A stretch of DNA of 64,000 nucleotides from Artemisia argyi (taxonomy: Eukaryota > Streptophyta > Magnoliopsida > Asterales > Asteraceae), in the NCBI GenBank assembly GCA_030686995.1, contig CM060709.1:266164057-266228056 (forward strand), read 5' to 3'. Both the position numbers and the translations under genes were made by a program. The notes under the pieces were generated by a model. It did no database searches. It saw nothing but the letters and a program-made list of their open reading frames with translations, and was not told the DNA's origin. Positions 37,163 through 48,631 of the stretch are shown here, one piece after another; the stretch's first letter is position 1, and each line of letters starts with the position of its first letter.

Positions 37163-40100
37163 TGATGAGTGTGTAAATACTCATCATTTCTGTTACATTT
37201 AAACTGCAAAAACATATGAAAACACACAGGAATGCCTTGAAATACATAAAATTATCCCTGGATTGTGTTTTTATGCATAAGGATTGAAAACTGATTAAAA
37301 ACAAAACATTTCACATAATTTACAGTTTCAGTCCCTGAACTTTGGAAAATTGGCAAAACTAATCCCTGGTAAATCAAAACTTGTACAAATGTCATAAAAG
37401 GTCCTTGGGATTCATAAGTTGTCAAGAAAAGTCCTTTAAAGTTTAAAAATGGAAAAATGACAACTTTGGTCCCTCAACTTTGAAAAGTGTCAAAAATAGT
37501 CCCTAAGGTTTTAAAAATAAGAAAATAATAAAAATAAACCTTATACTATTCTAAATTGCAAAATTGGTCCTTGTGATAACTTTTGAGAAGATACAAATTC
37601 AACCCTTCAAAAATCAAAAAATTACAGGTTTGGTCCTTGGAGTTTGTGGAATTGGCAGATTTGGTCCCTGAGGTTTAAAATAATAAAATTTATACTTGTG
37701 GTCCTTGTACTAATGGTTAATTGCAGGTTCAGTCCTTATTTGAAGTTTGGAAAAATCACAAACAGCCCCTCAACTTTACCTATATTACACATTTGGTCCT
37801 TGTGATTTTCTAAGCTAAAAACCAACCGGATCCTTATTATTCTTTAAACCTAAACCCAATCCAATCCACAAGGCCCAAACATAAGCCCACCCAACACCCC
37901 TTAGTTATTAAAACCGGGTCAAACGGTCAAAATACCACTACCCCGCTTTCCACTGTTCATCGTCCTCACAACCCCCCCAAACCTGAAACCAGGGTGGTTT
38001 CAGCCACCTTGCACCTCCACCTCACCAATCCACCTCACCACCAACTTCCTTCCACCACCCTACACCTATCCCATCCACAATAAATGCACTTCACACACTT
38101 TTTCCCTCCAAACTCAACTTTAACCTCTGTTTTCTTCATAATACACCAACTTGACCCAAAAATCTCCCAAGTTTATCTAGACACCTCACATAAACTCCCA
38201 AATTCCCTTAATTGATAAAAAGAGGCTGCAAGTTACCCTTTCCCGTATTTCCCGCCAAAATGATCAAACGGCTAAAATGCCTTTGACTGATCCAATGGTC
38301 TCTAATTGATGTGGGAAAGAGCAAGGAACGTGGGGAGATACATTTTGGTCATCTATATAGAGGAGAGAAGTTTTAATTTCAATAATGTATGTCGACTAAT
38401 TAAGTTTTTAAATTTCCAATGTTGTTCTAAGCTTTCAAGTACTGTATCTTGTATTCTCAACGATAAATAAATCTTTTCCAATCATCAATTTCAGTGTTTC
38501 ATTACAAATTCAGTTTATGCAATTTCTTGTTCAAAAATCTCATATAGCTTAAGAATTGTTGTTATTTGTTGTTATGGACCAAAAAGCTCATATAAGCTCC
38601 TTATAAAGCTTCTGTAAGCTTTTAGAAATAGAAAGAACCAGTGGTAATCATAAAACCAAAAATATTAAAAAATCAAAATAAATAGAGTGAAAATAAAAAT
38701 TAGTGTGCAATGATGATCAAAGCTGGAGCATGGGAAAGAATGGATTGCCCATGGGTTAGTAGGTCTGTGGAGACCTATTAGGAGTGTTCTTGGTCCTTGT
38801 TTCTTGATCTCAGCTGGATTGCTATCAATTGTAAGGCATTTTTAACCATTTTTCTTATTTACTTAATAAGTTGAAATTAGCTGTTTCTATCTGTTCTTAT
38901 AGGTTCCATTTGTGTTAAATAATCATAATATTACTTAATAAATAGGTCTTGTTAGTTGGAATTAACTTGTGCTAAAAGTATTGTTTAACAGTCAAAATAC
39001 CAAATTAGTACTCTTAGTCTTTCATGCTTGGTTATATACTGGATTATGCTCAGTTAGTCTTATTTAATGATGATATGATCAATTGAATCAGTGTTGTGGA
39101 TTGTATAAGTAATTTGCTTTGATCATTTTGATTTAACAGGTTTATAGGGGTGTTTGGTATTGACTGAGTGGTGGTGTTTTAGATAGTCTCAGTGTTCATT
39201 GGTTGTTCATTTATCATACTCAGATCCATATTGGACTAAAACAACAAAGTCTTAGGTAGTTACAAGGCTAACAGTCAAAATTACCAACACATTGGCTTTA
39301 ATTTCTGTCTGTATGGAATTCTAAGTAACACAAGTCTCATTTGATCTCACAAATACTAGTTCTAGCTCATTTTAGTCTTATTATATCTTAACTAACTCAT
39401 ATCAATCAGAAAATCAAGTTGGAATCTCAATTTAGTCAACTTAGCAAGAATATATAAAAAGTCAAAATTTGCATGTTCAGATTTTCATCAAAATGGCAAT
39501 AATTTTCATGAATTTTGTGTTGTGATTTGGGATCTAAAAATTGTTGTGAGTAAACCCTACCAGCTGAACTTGTTAATTTCATAGATTGCATATTTTTGTG
39601 ATTTTTCTTTGAGGACTAAATTGCCCCTGGAACATAGTTGCAGGGCAAGTGTGTGCTCTGTCTCAGCAGCTCAGTTCAAACTACCAACTTTGGTGGTCAA
39701 GTGTGATCTTGTTAATTGGTATTAGGACTTGAGCTTATAAAATTTTATCATTTTGTTGCTCATCTTGTTGCTAGTATTTTTAAAATTTTTATTTTGTTTT
39801 TTAAGCTGCTTATTTTCTGCTTGTAACTTGGCTATCTTTCTAAAAAGTTGTCCTGCTCACAGCTTGATAACCATTTTTCATAAGCTTGTGGAATCTTTGT
39901 TATTTGGTTTTAAAGTGTGAAATTTGTTGTTTTGTGAAGTTTACCTGTCATATTGTTGCTTGCATGCTCAGTTTTTCATTTAGTGCTTCTCATAACTGCT
40001 TATTTGGTTTGCCATGATCAAGCAATTCAACTCACTACACTGAATACTCAGTGTAGTTGAGCCTTTTTCAAGCTCAATCACAAGCCCATTTTTTAAGCTT

Positions 40101-41813
40101 CAACTTGCAAAACTTGGTTTGTTAGGAAGCCTAGCAAGCCTTCTTTGATTCTCAATCAATTTCAAGCTTTTAAAAGCATGATAACTAGGGCTGCAATAAG
40201 CTCCTAGATTACCCCATCTCAGCAGACATTGGCTCACCCACCACCTTTGGTGGTCCATTGTGGTTGACTCAGTGGGTCCCACACCCCATAAATAGGCTCT
40301 TACAACCCCCCTCCTACCAGACTTGAACCATTGATCCTTTGGTTGTCCTGTACACCACTGGGACCCACCTTAAATCATCTTGGAAATCTGTCCCATTTCT
40401 GTCTCAGTCACCATATAAGCAAGTGCTTATTTGTTGGTCATAGCTTATTGAACCTGCTTATTTTACATAATCTTGCTCATTTAAGTTCATATCACTTATA
40501 GAAACCAGGTTTTACCTTGTGGACCCCACACAAGCTCATTTGAGCTTATTTCTTAGTAAAGTCAACAAAAAGTCAACTGTTTGGATAATAAGCACTCATA
40601 GTGCTTATTCTGTGGTTGTAAATTATTTTCATTTATTAAAGTTTCATATTTTAAGTATTTTATTAGATTTATAAAAGAAAAACAAGAAAAAACCAACCTT
40701 AATTATAGTGATAGCTTCTATTTAATAGAAATTATCTATTTAATTTTCTTTTTAGTTTATTTATAAGCACTTCTGCTATTTTATATTTTTATTAAACCTC
40801 TTATATATTAAAGTAATTTTATAAATTTTTTCAGAATTTTCTTTTGTCATCTAGTGTTATTTAGAATTAATATTAGTTAATTTAATAATTAAATAATAAA
40901 TAAGAATTAAATAGCATAATATATTTTTATAAGGTAACACCTATATTTTATATTTTTCCTAGCTTCTATAAGTCATAAAATAATTTTAGAAATTTTCTTG
41001 TGATTTATACTGTTCATTTACTAGTTTTCATAATTTAATTAGTTTAATTAGATATTAATCAATAAATATAATAATAATTAGTAAAGTAAATTAAAAATAC
41101 ATAATATAAACTTTTTAGGATTCCTATGATGGTTAATTAGATATATAAAATTTTTCATAATTATTTAAGTCTTTTTAGTAATTATAAATAAGTTAATCAA
41201 TATAATTAGTTAAATAATAAATAAATAATAATTAATTAATAATAAATAGATAAATAGTGTGAAAAATATAATTTTAGTTTTAAAATAAGTTTTATAATAT
41301 TTTGGATTTTTAGAAATTTTAATTTTAATTTTCTAGACTTATTTTACATTTTCATAATTATTAGTTAATTATTAAATAATTAATAATAGTTATTAAATAC
41401 AAATAATTAATTAAATAGTTTTTAATTAATAAATAAATATTTTAAATTTATTTAATTTGCATTTAAGCCCCTAAGGCTTATAAAATCCTACTATCAGTTA
41501 AAGTTGTTTTTATTTACGTTTAATTAATAAATGTTTACGTTTTCAGTTCCTTTTTCACTTGTACTTATCTGATTTCACGTATTAGTTGATATAGCTTATT
41601 AAAGTTATTCACTCTTATTTTTCAGTAGTACAATCACTTAAACCCTTTTCCTGTTCAATTCACCTGATTTCAAAGTCGTTTTATTTCAGATTTCACATCT
41701 CGTTGGGATCTAACGATCCGGGAAAACACTAAACTCACCGGAGTATTGGTTTAAGCTGTTTGACTTATTGACCCTTACTTGGTTGATATTATCTGACTGT
41801 TTAGCACCAATCA
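37163..41813 (+). mobile_element. 5' LTR of element D
   Basis: Starts TGATGAGTGTG, ends CACCAATCA. It contains an array of about twelve GGTCC(C/T)TG-type motifs at 37330-37800, a candidate TATA box CTATATAG at 38353-38360, and an AT-rich 40600-41500 stretch. It lacks a 20-base segment present at about 49840 in the 3' LTR. Confidence 0.93.
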
Positions 41814-41817
41814 AAAT

Positions 41818-41836
41818 TTGGCGCCGCTGCCGGGGA
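41818..41836 (+). promoter_or_regulatory. Primer-binding site of element D
   Basis: TGGCGCCGCTGCCGGGGA begins six bases after the LTR end. It matches the Asp-tRNA-type site typical of the Athila lineage. Confidence 0.85.
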
Positions 41837-41978
41837 GGTGTGCTGCGTATTACGACTTTTTGAAATATCTGTGAGTTTGAATTTTCACACTTTGTTATAT
41901 ATCATCATTTTGTTCATATTTTATTTTCTATTTGTAATTTCCCGTCACTCTAAGGATTCTTAGAGTCGTCTCTAGTGC

Positions 41979-44900
41979 ATGCGCACTCGTTCTTCTAGGT
42001 CAACAAGCCCTTTACGTGAGCTTATCAGAATTCCTCGAAGACGTCGTAGACGTTCTGCCCTAACAGCCGTATCTGAGGAACGTGCTGTTTCACCTAAGAA
42101 AGTTATCATGGCGGAAGACCGTCCGATGAATGAGCTTCTCCAAGCACCCATTGAGGGTTACGGAGACGCTATTGTTGTCCCAGCCATCGTGGCTGAATAC
42201 TTTGAGCTCAAAACCGGGTTACTAAATCTAGTAACTTCAAGCCAATTTTATGGTTTTGAGAGGGATGATCCCCATGCTCATATTCGATGGTTTAATAAAA
42301 TTACTTCTACCATCAAATACAAGAACGTCCCTTCCGAAGCAGTCAAACTTCTTCTTTTCCCATTTTCTCTTGAGGGAGCAGCCCGGATTTGGCTGGAAAA
42401 ACAACCTCCTCGTTCAATACACTCATGGGAAGATTTAGTTACCAAATTTGTAAACGAATTTTTTCCCCCGTCCAGAACGACAAGTCTTAAAAATGAAATC
42501 ATCAAATTTACTCAAAGGTGTGATGAATCGTTTGGTGACGCTTGGGATCGTTTCAATGAATTGCTTCGTCGATGTCCTCATCATGGTTTCACTGAATTAA
42601 TGCAAATTGACACGTTTTATAATGGTGTGAGTCAATCTGACCAAGATTCTCTCAATGCCTCCGCGGGAGGTAATTTTTTGAGCAAAACCACAAAAGAAGC
42701 TTTAGAAATCATTGAAAATAAGTCCAAACTCCGCACTACACGCACAAAACCATATAACTCCCAAGTGAGTGATGGTCCTTCTACTTCATCGCCCGTAAGT
42801 ACTTCTAGCACCGATGCTAAGATAGACAAACTCACGGACGCCATTCAAGCTTTGGTTATCTCAAACCAGAAAAAAGTCACTTTCACACAAAACCCTTCAC
42901 ATGCTGAAGTTAAAAAAGTGGAAGTTTGTGTCACTTGTGGTGGCCCACATGCTTACTACAATTGTACTGCCACCGATGGTAGTCCTTTTGAAGCCAATGC
43001 CCTAGCCGGTACTACAAATCAGGGAGGTAATCAATACCATCCTCAAATGGAACCAAGTTACCGTGCTAACACACATATGGGACCACCCGGGTTTAATCAA
43101 AACCCAAATTTGCAAAACAGAAACCAAAACCAACCACGAATGAACCAAGGTTATCAAAACCAAGGGAATTTCCATCCTGGACAGAATCAAGGTTTCCATA
43201 ATCAAGGAAACTTTAACAGAAACAATTTCAACCCCGGAAATCATTTTCAGGGAAATGGTAATCCAAATCAAGGGAATTTTCAGCCACAACAAGGTTATAA
43301 TCAAAATAACCGTGTCCAAAATTTCCCTAACCAAACACAAGCCATTCTCCCAGCTCCACAACCATCATCCGATGAGTTGTTAAAGCAGTTCATGAAAACT
43401 CAAGAAGAGACAAACAGGTTGTTGGTCAGCCAGATTTCTGAAATTAAGAAATCTTTAAATGAACAACCCTCGGGCTCTGGAAAACTTCCGAGCAACACGA
43501 TCGCAAACCCGAGGGGCGATGCAAAGGCGATCACGACCAGGAGCGGAGTTTCATATGATGGACCTACTGTTCCCACTACCCCTTCTTCTTCTTCTCCCAA
43601 GGTAGTGGAAAATAACGTCGAGGTAAATAAGGACGAAGTACTTACTACTCATAAGGGAGGTACCCAAGACGTCCCACCTCATGTTGTCCCGAAACCCAAA
43701 CCAAAACCTAGAGTTGTTTTTGAACCAAATGATATTCCAGTTGAAACACCTCAGTCCAGACCTTCTACCTCCTCTATTCCTTACCCCTCACGCTTGAGTG
43801 AACAAAAGCTCCGTGAAAAAGCTAGTCACCATATGGATAAATTCTTTCAAATCTTCCAAGATTTGCATTTTGACATTAGCTTTGCGGATGCTATTATTCT
43901 GATGCCCAAATTTGCATCGACAATCAAACACTTGTTAAGCAACAAGGAGAAACTATTTGAAATGGCAAAGACTCCCTTGAATGAGAACTGCTCAGCAGTT
44001 CTTTTAAAGAAGCTTCCCGAGAAGCTGGGAGATCCTGGAAAATTTCTAATACCATGTGTATTTCCGGGAATGGTTGATTGCTATGCCTTGGCCGATCTTG
44101 GTGTAAGTATCAACCTAATGCCATACTCAGTTTGGAAGAAACTTTCTCTTCCTGATCTTACTCCTACCTGCATGACTTTAGAGCTTGCAGACCAATCGAT
44201 ATCTCGTCCTTTCGGCATTGCCGAGGACGTGTTTGTAAAGGTAGGAGAATTTCATCTCCCCGCTGACTTTGTAGTGGTTGATTTCGATGCCGATCAAAGG
44301 GTCCCTCTCATTGTTGGGAGGGGTTTCCTTAGAACGGGACGTGCTCTTATCGATGTATTTGAGCAAGAAATCACTTTTCGTGTGGGTAATGAAGCTGTTA
44401 CATTTAACCTCGATCAAACCTCGAGGTACTCCTCCAATTATGATTCTGAAGCAGTTAATCAAATAGATATCATAGACATTGCTTCGGAGGAGTATTCTCA
44501 AGAGTTTCTTGGTTATTCTCATAATTCTGTGAGTGGGGATGCCACTCCATCATCTGAACCTATCATTTCCGACTCTTCCCCTTCTCTCACTCCGTTTGAG
44601 GGAAGTGATTTCCTTTTGGAAGAGGTCGAGGCTTTTCTCAAAAGTGATTCAGTTCCATCGGGAATTGATAACACTGAGATTGATCTGGAGGGAGATATTC
44701 TTCTCCTTGAGAGATTGCTAAACCAAGACAATTCTCCTCCACTCCCTCCCGTACAACTTCATAATCAGGAAATCAAATATGTTGAGGAAACTGATGATTT
44801 TCCTGAGGTCGAACTCAAGGACTTACCTCCTCATCTTGAATACGCATTCTTGGAGGGTGATGATAAATTACCCGTCATTATTGCTAAAGGTTTAAGTGTT

Positions 44901-45113
44901 GAGGAGAAGAGTGCTCTCATAAAGGTCTTGAAGTCAAACAAGCAAGCAATTGCTTGGAAACTCTCCGATATTAAGGGTATTAACCCAGATTTTTGTACAC
45001 ACAAAATCTTGATGGAGGATGACTTCAAGCCTGCAGTGCAACATCAAAGAAGGGTGAATCCAAAAATCCATGATGTGATTAAACAAGAGGTTCTTAAACT
45101 TCTTGATGCATGA
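41979..45113 (+). CDS. Gag, aspartic protease and start of RT (element D)
   Basis: 1044 codons. The first 45 residues are Arg-rich. The retrotransposon Gag domain lies at about 85-250, with a zinc knuckle C317-C320-H324-C329 (CX2CX3HX4C). An Asn/Gln/Gly-rich linker with NQGNF repeats spans 345-455. The protease domain spans about 690-800 with D706-L-G in ALADLGVSINLMP, the Athila form of the DT/SG active site. An acidic linker follows, then the start of RT from about 985 ([17 protein letters not shown]). The stop at 45111-45113 is a TGA where element B has GGA ([13 protein letters not shown]), a single nonsense change within one continuous frame. Gag and protease could still be made. Confidence 0.94.
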   Translation: MRTRSSRSTSPLRELIRIPRRRRRRSALTAVSEERAVSPKKVIMAEDRPMNELLQAPIEGYGDAIVVPAIVAEYFELKTGLLNLVTSSQFYGFERDDPHAHIRWFNKITSTIKYKNVPSEAVKLLLFPFSLEGAARIWLEKQPPRSIHSWEDLVTKFVNEFFPPSRTTSLKNEIIKFTQRCDESFGDAWDRFNELLRRCPHHGFTELMQIDTFYNGVSQSDQDSLNASAGGNFLSKTTKEALEIIENKSKLRTTRTKPYNSQVSDGPSTSSPVSTSSTDAKIDKLTDAIQALVISNQKKVTFTQNPSHAEVKKVEVCVTCGGPHAYYNCTATDGSPFEANALAGTTNQGGNQYHPQMEPSYRANTHMGPPGFNQNPNLQNRNQNQPRMNQGYQNQGNFHPGQNQGFHNQGNFNRNNFNPGNHFQGNGNPNQGNFQPQQGYNQNNRVQNFPNQTQAILPAPQPSSDELLKQFMKTQEETNRLLVSQISEIKKSLNEQPSGSGKLPSNTIANPRGDAKAITTRSGVSYDGPTVPTTPSSSSPKVVENNVEVNKDEVLTTHKGGTQDVPPHVVPKPKPKPRVVFEPNDIPVETPQSRPSTSSIPYPSRLSEQKLREKASHHMDKFFQIFQDLHFDISFADAIILMPKFASTIKHLLSNKEKLFEMAKTPLNENCSAVLLKKLPEKLGDPGKFLIPCVFPGMVDCYALADLGVSINLMPYSVWKKLSLPDLTPTCMTLELADQSISRPFGIAEDVFVKVGEFHLPADFVVVDFDADQRVPLIVGRGFLRTGRALIDVFEQEITFRVGNEAVTFNLDQTSRYSSNYDSEAVNQIDIIDIASEEYSQEFLGYSHNSVSGDATPSSEPIISDSSPSLTPFEGSDFLLEEVEAFLKSDSVPSGIDNTEIDLEGDILLLERLLNQDNSPPLPPVQLHNQEIKYVEETDDFPEVELKDLPPHLEYAFLEGDDKLPVIIAKGLSVEEKSALIKVLKSNKQAIAWKLSDIKGINPDFCTHKILMEDDFKPAVQHQRRVNPKIHDVIKQEVLKLLDA

Positions 45114-46049
45114 TTGATTTACCCTATCTCTGACAGTCCATGGGTTAGTCCCATTCATTGTGTCCCAAAAAAGGGTGGCATTACTGTTGTCACTAATGAG
45201 GAAAATGAGTTGATTCCAACTCGGCTGGTTATCGGATGGCGTGTTTGCATTGACTATCGTAAGTTAAATGACGCCACCCGCAAAGACCACTTTCCGCTGC
45301 CCTTTATGGACCAAATGCTTGAGAGATTAGCAGGGAACGAGTACTATTGTTTCCTTGATGGTTTCTCAGGATACTTCCAAATCCCCATTGATCCATCAGA
45401 TCAAGAAAAGACTACCTTTACATGCCCTTATGGAACCTTTGCTTATAAACGTATGCCTTTTGGCTTATGTAATGCTCCAGGTACGTTCCAGAGGTGCATG
45501 ATGGCTATATTTACCGACATGATCGGTAAAACTATGGAGGTCTTTATGGATGACGTTTCGGTCATTGGGGATTCATTCCAAACATGTCTCACCAATTTAG
45601 AAACAATGTTGAAAAGGTGTAAAGACACCAATCTATGTCTAAATTGGGAAAAGAGTCACTTTATGGTCAAAGAGGGCATTGTCCTCGGCCATAAGATTTC
45701 CAAGAATGGGATTGAGGTTGACAGAGCTAAGGTTGATGTCATTGCAAAACTGCCTCACCCTACTACCGTCAAAGGTATCAGGAGTTTCTTGGGTCATGCC
45801 GGTTTCTATCGTCGATTTATACAAGATTTTTCTAAAATCTCACGGCCTATGACTCATCTCCTTGAAAAGGATACTCCTTTTATCTTCTCACCAGAGTGCA
45901 TCGAAGCTTTTGAAACATTAAAGAAAAAGCTTACTGAGGCACCCATTCTTATTGCCCCCGACTGGGATTTACCCTTCGAGCTTATGTGCGATGCAAGTGA
46001 TTTTGCTATCGGTGCAGTCTTGGGGCAACGCAAAACGAAACACTTTTAG
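45114..46049 (+). pseudogene. Reverse transcriptase and RNase H start (element D)
   Basis: Same frame as the preceding segment. RT motifs: [17 protein letters not shown], the [13 protein letters not shown] palm motif, [20 protein letters not shown] and the catalytic FMDD at 45546-45557. The connection to RNase H follows ([11 protein letters not shown], then [15 protein letters not shown]). It ends at a TAG (46047-46049) where element B has CAG. Confidence 0.93.
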
Positions 46050-46793
46050 CCTATCCACTACGCAAGCAAAACTATGAACGAAGCTCAAACACATTACACC
46101 ACTACAGAAAAAGAATTATTAGCTGTGGTGTATGCTTTTGAGAAATTTCGGACATACTTAATCTTGACTAAAAGCGTAGTGTATACGGATCACTCGGCTC
46201 TTAAATATCTATTTGCAAAACAAGATGCAAAGCCGAGATTGCTCCGTTGGGTTCTCCTCCTCCAGGAATTTGATATCATTATTCGTGATAAAAAAGGAGC
46301 TGAGAACCTGGCTGCTGATCATTTGTCCCGATTAGAAAACCCTCATCAAAATGTGTATGAGAAAAAGGAAATAAATGAAACATTTCCTCTCGAAACACTT
46401 AATGCGGTTACTTTTCGTGGAGATTCTACTACCCCATGGTTTGCCGACTTCGCAAACTATCATGCGGGTAACTTTGTTGTGAAAGGGATGTCAACCCAAC
46501 AGAAGAATAAATTCTTTAAAGATGTTAAACATTACTTCTGGGATGACCCCTACTTATTCAAAATATGTGCGGATCAAGTCATCCGACGGTGTGTATATGG
46601 ACAGGAAGCCACTGAAATTCTTAAGGCATGCCATGCTGGACCCACTGGGGGACATCATAGTCCTAATTACACCGCCAAAAAGGTGTTTGATTCCGGATTC
46701 TTCTGGCCCACAATTTATAAAGATGCCCAGGATCTCATTAAAACCTGTGACGCTTGTCAGCGTCATGGAAACATTCACAAAGAAATGAGATGC
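46050..46793 (+). pseudogene. RNase H end and integrase zinc finger (element D)
   Basis: Continues the same frame: [28 protein letters not shown] and ADHLSRLEN of RNase H, then the integrase HHCC finger ([11 protein letters not shown] ... CDACQRHGN). A net one-base deletion near 46780-46793, compared with element B, moves the rest to another frame. Confidence 0.92.
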
Positions 46794-47722
46794 CACAAAA
46801 TGCTATTCAAGTATGTGAAATATTTGATATCTGGGGCATTGACTTTATGGGGCCATTTCCATCATCCAGAGGAAACAAGTACATACTTGTGGCAGTTGAT
46901 TATTTATCAAAGTGGGTTGAAGCAAAAGCTTTACCCACTAATGATGCCCGAGTTGTAGTGAAATTCCTAAAATCTCTTTTTGCCCGTTTTGGAACCCCAC
47001 GTGCTATTATAAGTGATCGTGGTACGCATTTCTGCAATGACAAATTTGATAAAGTCATGCAAAAGTATGGTGTAACCCACCGTCTTTCTACCGCGTATCA
47101 CCCACAAACAAGTGGGCAAGTTGAGGTTTCAAATCGTGGTATCAAAAGGATACTTGAGAGGACTGTTGGTGAAAACCGTGCTGCCTGGTCGGATAAATTA
47201 GATGACGCACTATGGGCCTTTTGTACAGCTTATAAAACACCCATTGGGTGTACACCTTACAAGCTTGTGTACGGAAAGACATGTCATCTACCGATGGAAC
47301 TTGAGCACAAAGCCTACTGGGCTTTGAAACATGCCAACTTTGACCTCAAAACTGCGGGTGATCACAGAAAAGTTCAAATGAATGAATTAAATGAACTACG
47401 TGATCAGGCTTACGAGAACTCTTTAATCTATAAAGAAAAAACAAAGACAACACATGACTCAAAAATAAAGAACCGCGTGTTTAACGTTGGTGATCGAGTA
47501 CTTCTCTTTAATTCTAGATTAAAGATCTTCTCGGGTAAATTAAAAACCCGTTGGACTGGTCCATTTACTATCACTAAGGTTTATCCATATGGTACCGTTG
47601 AGTTATCTCAAAATGACGGTCCATGTTTTAAAGTAAATGGCCATCGTGTGAAACACTACTTTGGAGAGGACATCCCAAACATGGTTATCCCGGATCTCCA
47701 AACTTTCCCCAAGGACAATTAA
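46754..47722 (+). pseudogene. Integrase catalytic core and C-terminus (element D)
   Basis: Frame-shifted continuation. Catalytic residues lie in [17 protein letters not shown] and GQVEVSN, with the expected 35 residues between the last two acids. The C-terminal part ([18 protein letters not shown], then [15 protein letters not shown]) matches element B at high identity. The first dozen residues of this frame are out-of-frame reading of the zinc finger. Confidence 0.92.
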
Positions 47723-48047
47723 ATTCGGGGTCGAGTCAAGCTAGTGACTCGGGAATCAAAAACAAGCTACCTCATGGACAAATCAATTCGAGGTCGAGTC
47801 AAGCTAGTGACTCGGTAATCAAAAGCATAGCAATATGGGTTTTCACTCATATTTCTGATTTCTTTCTCTTTTCTACCACCTAGTGTGGGGGAGATGCCCC
47901 ACATGTTGTATATATGTATATATCTTGAAAAAAAAAAAAAAGTTCAAAACAAAAGAAAAAAAGTGAGTTTGTATGTAAATAGCCTAAAATAAAGGTTATT
48001 AATATTTCCTTCTTACGTTCTAAATATCGGTTTAACACCCGATGTTT
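47723..48047 (+). other. Start of element D 3' region, duplicated hairpin
   Basis: Two direct copies of a block of about 60 bases, each with the arms CGAGTCA/TGACTCG (47732-47751 and 47795-47814). Element B has one copy. No open frame of note, so the env-like gene of some Athila elements is absent. Confidence 0.75.
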
Positions 48048-48087
48048 TGAATATTGAGGGCAATATTCATTTCTAAGTGTGGGGGGG
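48048..48087 (+). promoter_or_regulatory. Upstream copy of the hairpin-polypurine module, element D
   Basis: TGAATATTG, loop AGGG, CAATATTCA, five bases, then AAGTGTGGGGGGG. It lies about 545 bases upstream of the LTR. Confidence 0.7.
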
Positions 48088-48217
48088 ATTCTCACGAATT
48101 CAAACACATGTTCCATCAAGCACCCTCATTTGATCAAAATTTAAAGTTTTTTCACACTTAGAAATGAAATAAATGGTATCAATCCTCCATGTCTAACCCA
48201 CAACAGGATTGGCTAGT

Positions 48218-48559
48218 CCAGGAGCAAACGGCTCTTGGTAAAGACATCTCAAAACCGTTGATGGCTTGCAATTTGCCAAAAATTGTATGGTTTCTCAACT
48301 CCCCATTATCCTAAAAAGCTAATGAGTTGGCTAGCCCGCAAGATTATGGCTTGTGGTAAAGGCCGTAGAAAATCCATAATTGGTAATCAGCTCACCAAGA
48401 TGTTGACTATTCCATCAAGAGTTGGCTAGTCCAGAAGCAAACGGCTTCTGGTAAAGACAAATCAAATCCGTTGACAGCTGGTGGTTTGCTAAAAATCACA
48501 CGGTTATCAGGTGTGCCACAGTTCTTAAACCTGGCTACTCCAGAAGTGATGGCTTTTGG
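48218..48559 (+). other. Four-hairpin array in element D 3' region
   Basis: Stem-loops at 48218-48238 (CCAGGAGC/GCTCTTGG), 48336-48356 (CCGCAAG/CTTGTGG), 48431-48451 (CCAGAAGC/GCTTCTGG) and 48540-48559 (CCAGAAG/CTTTTGG). Each is followed by TAAAG, and each is preceded by GGCTA at a few bases. Mismatches against perfect pairing are G-U in sense. Confidence 0.75.
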
Positions 48560-48595
48560 TAAAGAGTAAAAATCCATTAATTTTTTCTCAAATAG

Positions 48596-48631
48596 ATTGC
48601 TAGGGACTAGCAATAGTTTAGTGTGGGGGAT
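48596..48631 (+). promoter_or_regulatory. Hairpin plus polypurine tract at element D 3' LTR boundary
   Basis: ATTGCTAG, loop GGA, CTAGCAAT, then AGTTTAGTGTGGGGGAT directly before the LTR. Identical in layout to element B. Confidence 0.85.

Noticed and set aside
40100..40282. 60-codon minus frame repeated at 51590
   Set aside because: LTR sequence of element D seen twice; no coding signal.
43002..43361. 119-codon minus frame inside element D gag
   Set aside because: Shadow of the Asn/Gln/Gly-rich linker of the real plus-strand frame.
47723..48631. Possible env-like gene of the Athila lineage in D
   Set aside because: Only 0.9 kb remains, with no long frame, signal peptide or membrane segment; it is filled by hairpins and repeats.
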